NCBI GenBank assembly: GCA_964012875.1
Contig: CAXGUU010000114.1
Location: 1 to 10,083, forward strand
Direction: 5' to 3'
Source of the DNA: CAXGUU01 sp964012875
GTDB taxonomy: Bacteria; Pseudomonadota; Gammaproteobacteria; Ga0077536
Length of the DNA stretch: 10,083 nucleotides
Position numbers and translations under genes: made by a program. Every line of letters starts with the position of its first letter. Position 1 is the stretch's first letter. Below, piece by piece: positions 6,708-10,083 of this stretch. Below the pieces are notes generated by a model, which worked only from the letters and a program-made list of their open reading frames with translations, had not been told where the DNA came from and searched no databases.

Positions 6708-7427
6708 ATGCGCGATCCGATTGCCGTCATTGAACCGCTGCAACTGGCGCTAGCGTGTTCTCCGGTTGTCATAGTGGCCCTGATCATGCGGCGCTGGTCG
6801 TCGAATGCCGGCCTAGTGGCGTGGGCGAGTTTGCGGATGTTGATCCAGCTGCTGCTGATCGGTTACGTACTCACGTTTATCTTTGCAGCCCAGCATATCG
6901 GTATTGTGAGCCTGGTGCTGGTCGTGATGTTGACGACTTCCGGCTGGATTGCCATTCGACCTTTGAAGCATCGCGATCAATACGTCTTTGCGCGCGCGAT
7001 TGCGGCAATTGCCGTGGGAGGCCTGACAACCCTTACGCTGGTCGTCGGCGCTGTGCTCGAAACCAGTCCGTGGTACGAACCGCGTATATTGATTCCAATC
7101 GCCGGTATGATTTTCTCCAGCGCCATGAATACCGTGAGTCTGGCTGCGGAACGCTTCGACCTCAACCTTCAGCGTGACCTGCCCCTTCAGGCTTCACGTA
7201 TTGACGCGCTAAACACGGCCATGATCCCCATGATCAACGCCTTTTTTGCAGTCGGGCTGGTCGCACTTCCGGGTATGATGACGGGGCAAATACTGTCGGG
7301 CGTGGAGCCGCATATCGCCGTGCGCTACCAAGCGGTCGTGATGTGCATGACCTTCGGCGCGGCCGGTATCTCTGCTGCAGTTTATCTCTCGCTGTGCAGT
7401 CGTCATGTGTCCAACAATCATAAATAG
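6708..7427 (+). CDS. FetB-like ABC transporter permease (UPF0014 family), no adjacent ATPase
   Basis: A 239-residue integral inner-membrane protein with about six to seven hydrophobic segments (roughly 6-27, 34-61, 64-84, 95-117, 127-147, 171-197, 205-228). The signature VALPGMMTGQILSGVEP (185-201) followed by IAVRYQ is the hallmark of the FetB/YbbM family, which in E. coli works with the ATPase FetA and is linked to iron export and peroxide resistance. No FetA-like gene with Walker motifs is in the window on either side. The ATG at 6708 has no clear ribosome binding site. It is followed after 11 bp by the SDR gene, so it heads the second plus-strand unit. Family assignment is strong; a metal substrate is inferred from the family only, and transport of a catabolic compound cannot be excluded. 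Confidence 0.85.
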   Translation: MRDPIAVIEPLQLALACSPVVIVALIMRRWSSNAGLVAWASLRMLIQLLLIGYVLTFIFAAQHIGIVSLVLVVMLTTSGWIAIRPLKHRDQYVFARAIAAIAVGGLTTLTLVVGAVLETSPWYEPRILIPIAGMIFSSAMNTVSLAAERFDLNLQRDLPLQASRIDALNTAMIPMINAFFAVGLVALPGMMTGQILSGVEPHIAVRYQAVVMCMTFGAAGISAAVYLSLCSRHVSNNHK

Positions 7428-7430
7428 AGG
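7426..7430 (+). promoter_or_regulatory. Ribosome binding site of SDR gene overlapping fetB-like stop
   Basis: AGAGG lies 8 nt before the ATG at 7439 and overlaps the TAG stop of the permease gene. It supports the SDR start and tight coupling of the two genes in one message. Confidence 0.6.
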
Positions 7431-7438
7431 AAAGTTCA

Positions 7439-8200
7439 ATGTCTGCCCAACTTAATGACAAGGTTGCCCTGGTTACCGGTGGTGCCTCGGGTATCGGCCG
7501 CGCAACGGCAATCGCGCTCGCCAACGAAGGCGCCCGGGTCGCAGTCGTCGATTTGGCAGCTGAGCGCTGCGCGGACACGGTCGCCGCAATTTTGTCTAAC
7601 GGTGGCAAGGCCATTGCGCTCTCATGCGATGTCGCGATTGAGGAACAGGTTGAATCCATGGTCGCGGATACCGTAAACAATCTGGGCCGGCTCGATATCG
7701 CGTTCAACAACGCCGGTGTGGGCGGCACCATGGGCAAAACGGCTGAGTACCCGAGCGATAACTGGGACCAGGTTCTTGCTGTGAATCTGACGGGCGTGTG
7801 GTACTGCATGAAATACGAGCTCCGTCATATGCTCGAACAAGGTAACGGCTCAATCGTCAACACGGCATCGGTCGCGGGGCTGGTCGGCATGAGCGGCGCA
7901 CCCGCCTACGTCGCGGCAAAACACGGCGTCGTCGGACTGACCAAGTGTTCAGCAATGGAGTACGCCAAGTCCAACATCCGAATCAATGCTGTTTGCCCCG
8001 GCGGCGTGAAGACCAACATGACTGAAACCGCCGACAAACACCTACCTGGTTTTCTGGACAAACTGGCGAAGTACGAGCCAATGGGACGCGTGGCCGAACC
8101 TGAGGAGATAGCCAGCGCCGTCGTCTGGCTGAGCTCCGATGGTGCGTCGTTCATGACAGGACATGCGCTGGCAGTAGACGGCGGTTTTGTCGCGAGGTGA
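7439..8200 (+). CDS. Short-chain dehydrogenase/reductase (classical SDR), probably NAD-dependent
   Basis: A 253-residue classical SDR that interconverts an alcohol and a ketone. All diagnostic parts are present: the cofactor motif TGGASGIG (13-20), Asp38 at the end of the second strand, which favours NAD(H) over NADP(H), NNAG (90-93), and the catalytic tetrad Asn116, Ser144, Tyr157 and Lys161. The PGGVKTNM loop (187-194) and the ending ALAVDGGF are also typical. It sits 11 bp after the permease and 6 bp before the RidA-family gene. It probably oxidises a hydroxyl on a ring or acyl-CoA intermediate in the pathway suggested by the flanking genes. The sequence does not separate 3-hydroxyacyl-CoA, steroid-type or cyclic alcohol dehydrogenases. 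Confidence 0.93.
   Translation: MSAQLNDKVALVTGGASGIGRATAIALANEGARVAVVDLAAERCADTVAAILSNGGKAIALSCDVAIEEQVESMVADTVNNLGRLDIAFNNAGVGGTMGKTAEYPSDNWDQVLAVNLTGVWYCMKYELRHMLEQGNGSIVNTASVAGLVGMSGAPAYVAAKHGVVGLTKCSAMEYAKSNIRINAVCPGGVKTNMTETADKHLPGFLDKLAKYEPMGRVAEPEEIASAVVWLSSDGASFMTGHALAVDGGFVAR
8195..8200 (+). promoter_or_regulatory. Ribosome binding site AGGTGA of RidA-family gene
   Basis: AGGTGA, which includes the SDR stop codon TGA (8198-8200), lies 6 nt before the ATG at 8207. The overlap of stop and ribosome binding site indicates coupled translation. Confidence 0.55.
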
Positions 8201-8206
8201 ACACCG

Positions 8207-8677
8207 ATGACTAATAAGATCGAAACGCGACTCGAAAAGCTCGGCATCACGTTACCGGTCGCTCAAAAACCACGCGTGGCGAAAATCAAAGGCGCGGAAA
8301 TCGCGGGGCGACTGCTCTACGTCTCGGGTATGATCCCCCAATGGGAAGGTGAACTCCCTTATGTCGGCAAGCTGGGGCGCGAATTCACCACCACCGAAGG
8401 CCAGGCCGCGGCACGCCTTTCGACCTTGAACGTACTGGCTCAGGCCAAACTCGCCCTCAATGGCGATCTCGACCGCATTCAGCAGGTGTTCCGCGTTGGC
8501 GGATTTGTAAACTGCCTGCCGGACTTCACCGAGGTGGCGGCGGTGGTCAATGGCGCTTCGGAGCTGTTCGTCGAGATTTTCGGAGTAGCGGGAGAACATG
8601 CCCGAACTGCAGTCGGAGCGACCAGCATGCCGCTGGGTGTGGCTGTGGAAATAGAAGCAATTTTCGAAATTGACTGA
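8207..8677 (+). CDS. RidA/YjgF family protein (longer, about 156-residue type)
   Basis: A 156-residue member of the YjgF/YER057c/UK114 (Rid) superfamily. RidA proper hydrolyses reactive enamine/imine intermediates; other subfamilies have different or unknown roles. Arg133 in HARTAVGATSMP matches the carboxylate-binding Arg105 of RidA, and Glu148 in VEIEAI falls 15 residues later, as Glu120 does, so the core active-site pair is conserved. The protein is about 25-30 residues longer than archetypal RidA, with additions at the N-terminus and around residues 44-58, as in subfamilies commonly found in catabolic clusters. Its position 6 bp after the SDR and upstream of a CMD-family protein suggests a role in that pathway, perhaps tautomerising or hydrolysing an unstable product, rather than general amino-acid metabolism. 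Confidence 0.88.
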   Translation: MTNKIETRLEKLGITLPVAQKPRVAKIKGAEIAGRLLYVSGMIPQWEGELPYVGKLGREFTTTEGQAAARLSTLNVLAQAKLALNGDLDRIQQVFRVGGFVNCLPDFTEVAAVVNGASELFVEIFGVAGEHARTAVGATSMPLGVAVEIEAIFEID

Positions 8678-8703
8678 CCGATATTAGGCGATATTGATTT
8701 TCG

Positions 8704-9099
8704 ATGGAGAACATTCGAGTGGATAAAGCACGTTTTGACGCCGGGCTGGCCAAGCGCAAGGAAGTTTTAGGAGCTGACTATGTCGAGCAATCGATGGCCA
8801 GCGCCAACGATTTCAACCGGCCGTTTCAGGAATGGGTGACCGAGCAGTGCTGGGGCTTCGGCTGGGGCGACGAAACGCTCGACAAGAAGACGCGCAGCAT
8901 GTTGAACCTCACCATGATTGCCGCGCTCAATCGCATGCACGAATGGGAACTGCATTTGAATGGCGCGATTAACAACGGCGTCAGCAAGGCCGAGATCCAG
9001 GCGATATTGCATCAGATCGCGATCTACTGCGGTGCGCCGGCCGGCGTTGAGTGCTTCCGTATCGCCAACAGGGTGTTGAGCGAACGCGAAGTCGAGTAA
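8704..9099 (+). CDS. Carboxymuconolactone decarboxylase family protein (PcaC-like)
   Basis: A 131-residue, mostly helical cytoplasmic protein resembling 4-carboxymuconolactone decarboxylase along its whole length. Landmarks are the RKEVLGADYV stretch (18-27), TEQCWGFGWG (46-55), LDKKTRSMLNLTMIAALNR (59-77), the histidine-containing helix to His84, LNGAINNGVSKAEI (85-98) and the IYCGAPAGVECF segment (107-118). It lacks the CxxC pair of AhpD, so a peroxidase role is unlikely. True PcaC belongs to protocatechuate degradation, and no other pca gene is in the window; a decarboxylase or lactone isomerase on another substrate is a fair alternative. The ATG at 8704 has no ribosome binding site. A GTG at 8719 has TGGAG 9 nt upstream and may be the real start, five residues later. 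Confidence 0.88.
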   Translation: MENIRVDKARFDAGLAKRKEVLGADYVEQSMASANDFNRPFQEWVTEQCWGFGWGDETLDKKTRSMLNLTMIAALNRMHEWELHLNGAINNGVSKAEIQAILHQIAIYCGAPAGVECFRIANRVLSEREVE

Positions 9100-9108
9100 T
9101 ACGGTCGC

Positions 9109-9885
9109 CTATTTTACGAACCTGAGAATGAAACGGTCGGTCTGGCGGCGTATGTGATCGTCGAAGACATTGCTCTTGCGATCGTCTTCGGCATTTCTCA
9201 GGACGTCGCTTGAACCGACAAGCTCAAACCCGGCGCGTTTGAAATCGGCGATGGCAAAATCCTCGTCGATTCGATGGAGTTTCTGCGCGGCTGTGTTACC
9301 GGTTCCGGCCAATGCCGCGTGATCGACGATCACGATGTGCCCGCCGGGTTTCAGTGCCTCCTAAAGCTGCGCGAACCAGCGCTCGCGCCCGGGCAGCGGC
9401 CAGAAATCCGCATAGTAGTAATTATCGTGGTAACCAAGCGCAATAAAAATCAGATCGAAGCGCGCCTGTCCTAGCTTGAGATCGTTCACCTCCGAGTCCA
9501 GTACCGTTACCCCAGCGACACGGTTGTTTTTGAAGCGTGAGGTCAAGAGCGGCCCGGCGAAATTTCGATAAGCCGTATTCGTTTGCGCGACGACGGTGCC
9601 CGTCGGCCCAACGCTGCGGGCGAATATTTCAGCCCAGTAACCGCCGCCGGTATAGAGGTCAAGTACGTGCATCCCGGGTTCGACACCCGCGAACGCCAGA
9701 ACTTCGCCCGGCTTGCTGCGCTGGTCGCGCTTTCGATCGCGCGCCCAGCGGTCTTCGGCCTGCATGACAGCCGTTATGTGCGGCGGAATATCTACGGCCG
9801 GCGCGGGCTGAGCAAGCGCGAACAGGCAGGTAATCGTCAAGATCCGTAACATGATCAGGCCGTGGCGTCGCGTGCTTTCATTCAT
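9109..9885 (-). pseudogene. Exported SAM-dependent methyltransferase-like gene interrupted by in-frame TAG
   Basis: A class I SAM methyltransferase-like gene of 258 codons broken at codon 175 by TAG (9361-9363 on the minus strand). The part before the stop has an N-terminal signal-like segment (Met12 or Met1 to about residue 30, LFALAQPAPA then VD), motif I VLDLYTGGGYWAE (74-86) and FDLIFIALGYHDNY (143-156), and ends WFAQL. After the stop the same frame continues with EALKPGGHIVIVDHAA, the usual next strand of this fold, and runs to TAG at 9109-9111. The lesion is therefore a single nonsense codon, not a frameshift. It could be a real mutation, a sequencing error, or suppressed. The start overlaps the PQQ-dehydrogenase stop by four bases (ATGA), so the two were co-translated. 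A GTG within the second half is not a convincing separate start. Confidence 0.8.
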
Positions 9886-10083
9886 AGCGAGAACGCGTAA
9901 ATCATGGCACTGACATTGGTGTGCTCAAGACCGGGTACGGCGTCGATCCACCATTTCGGCATGGTGCCACCGAAGCCGACTGCGATCGCGATGTACTGTT
10001 TATCGCCAACGGCATAGCTGATGACCGGCGCGTTCAGACCGGAGCCCGTTGGAAACAACCATAGCTCGGCGCGTGTCTCCGCG
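9882..10083 (-). CDS. PQQ-dependent alcohol dehydrogenase, C-terminal fragment (N-terminus outside window)
   Basis: The last 66 residues of a gene entering from the right edge, ending in TGA at 9882-9884. The readable segment contains ELWLFPTGSGLNAPVISY, then DKQYIAIAVGFGG. This is the typical final beta-propeller blade of quinoprotein methanol/ethanol-type dehydrogenases (usually TGSG, AP, Y, DGKQYVAV, GWGG). These are periplasmic enzymes oxidising primary or secondary alcohols with PQQ and Ca or lanthanide, passing electrons to cytochrome c. The active-site residues are upstream of the window, so metal type and substrate cannot be judged. The stop overlaps the start of the methyltransferase-like gene. 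The annotation rests on a short region but the pattern is distinctive. Confidence 0.8.
   Translation of the reverse strand, partial: AETRAELWLFPTGSGLNAPVISYAVGDKQYIAIAVGFGGTMPKWWIDAVPGLEHTNVSAMIYAFSL

Noticed and set aside
7234..7809. Minus-strand 191-codon frame opposite the permease/SDR genes
   Set aside because: Its low-complexity Ser/Ala/Arg-rich composition is typical of antisense shadows, and it spans two convincing genes.
9109..9333. Separate 74-codon gene starting at an internal GTG
   Set aside because: It is in frame with the upstream methyltransferase half and continues its fold directly after the TAG. No ribosome binding site supports an independent gene.
9318..9334. Perfect inverted repeat CGTGATCG-A-CGATCACG
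   Set aside because: It encodes the conserved hydrophobic strand and DH of the methyltransferase (VIVDH), sits inside coding sequence and has no T-run. It is most simply a product of codon choice.
1..10083. CRISPR array, insertion sequence, prophage or toxin-antitoxin signal
   Set aside because: No regularly spaced repeats, transposase motifs, terminal repeats or small paired genes were seen on either strand.

Overview
The window looks like chromosomal DNA of a GC-rich proteobacterium, probably a gammaproteobacterium. The tRNA gene encodes its own CCA end, ribosome binding sites are of the AGGAGG type, genes are tightly packed, and the families (flavin monooxygenases, crotonases, IpdAB-like proteins, PQQ dehydrogenase) are typical of environmental catabolic generalists. 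The taxonomic call is an inference from style, not from a marker gene.

Layout. Bases 1-66 are the 3' part of a tRNA-Arg(CCU). From 5250 leftwards to 215 runs a minus-strand, operon-like set of five genes: an IpdA-like subunit, an IpdB-like subunit, two different luciferase-like (LLM) flavin monooxygenases and a crotonase. A 103-bp divergent intergenic region (5251-5353) separates it from a plus-strand pair, an ABM-type small protein and a second crotonase. After a 190-bp gap comes a second plus-strand set: a FetB-like permease without its ATPase, a short-chain dehydrogenase, a RidA-family protein and a carboxymuconolactone-decarboxylase-family protein. Converging on this from the right edge are the C-terminal end of a PQQ-dependent alcohol dehydrogenase (cut by the window) and an exported-looking SAM methyltransferase gene interrupted by an in-frame amber codon.

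How the genes may work together (inference). The content fits oxidation of an alicyclic or otherwise hydrophobic compound. PQQ dehydrogenase or SDR would oxidise an alcohol to a ketone. LLM enzymes, the family that includes type II Baeyer-Villiger monooxygenases, would insert oxygen. CoA-thioester chemistry by two crotonases and an IpdAB-like ring hydrolase would open the carbon skeleton. ABM, RidA and CMD proteins could clear reactive intermediates. The most informative detail is in the IpdAB-like pair. The beta subunit has Leu where glutaconate CoA-transferase carries its catalytic Glu, while the alpha subunit keeps a Glu where IpdA has its own, so the pair looks like a C-C hydrolase rather than a CoA-transferase. 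Both crotonases likewise lack the two classical hydratase glutamates and share one acidic residue displaced along the chain. No transcription factor, CoA ligase, thiolase or flavin reductase is visible in the window, so the pathway is incomplete here and the substrate is unknown.
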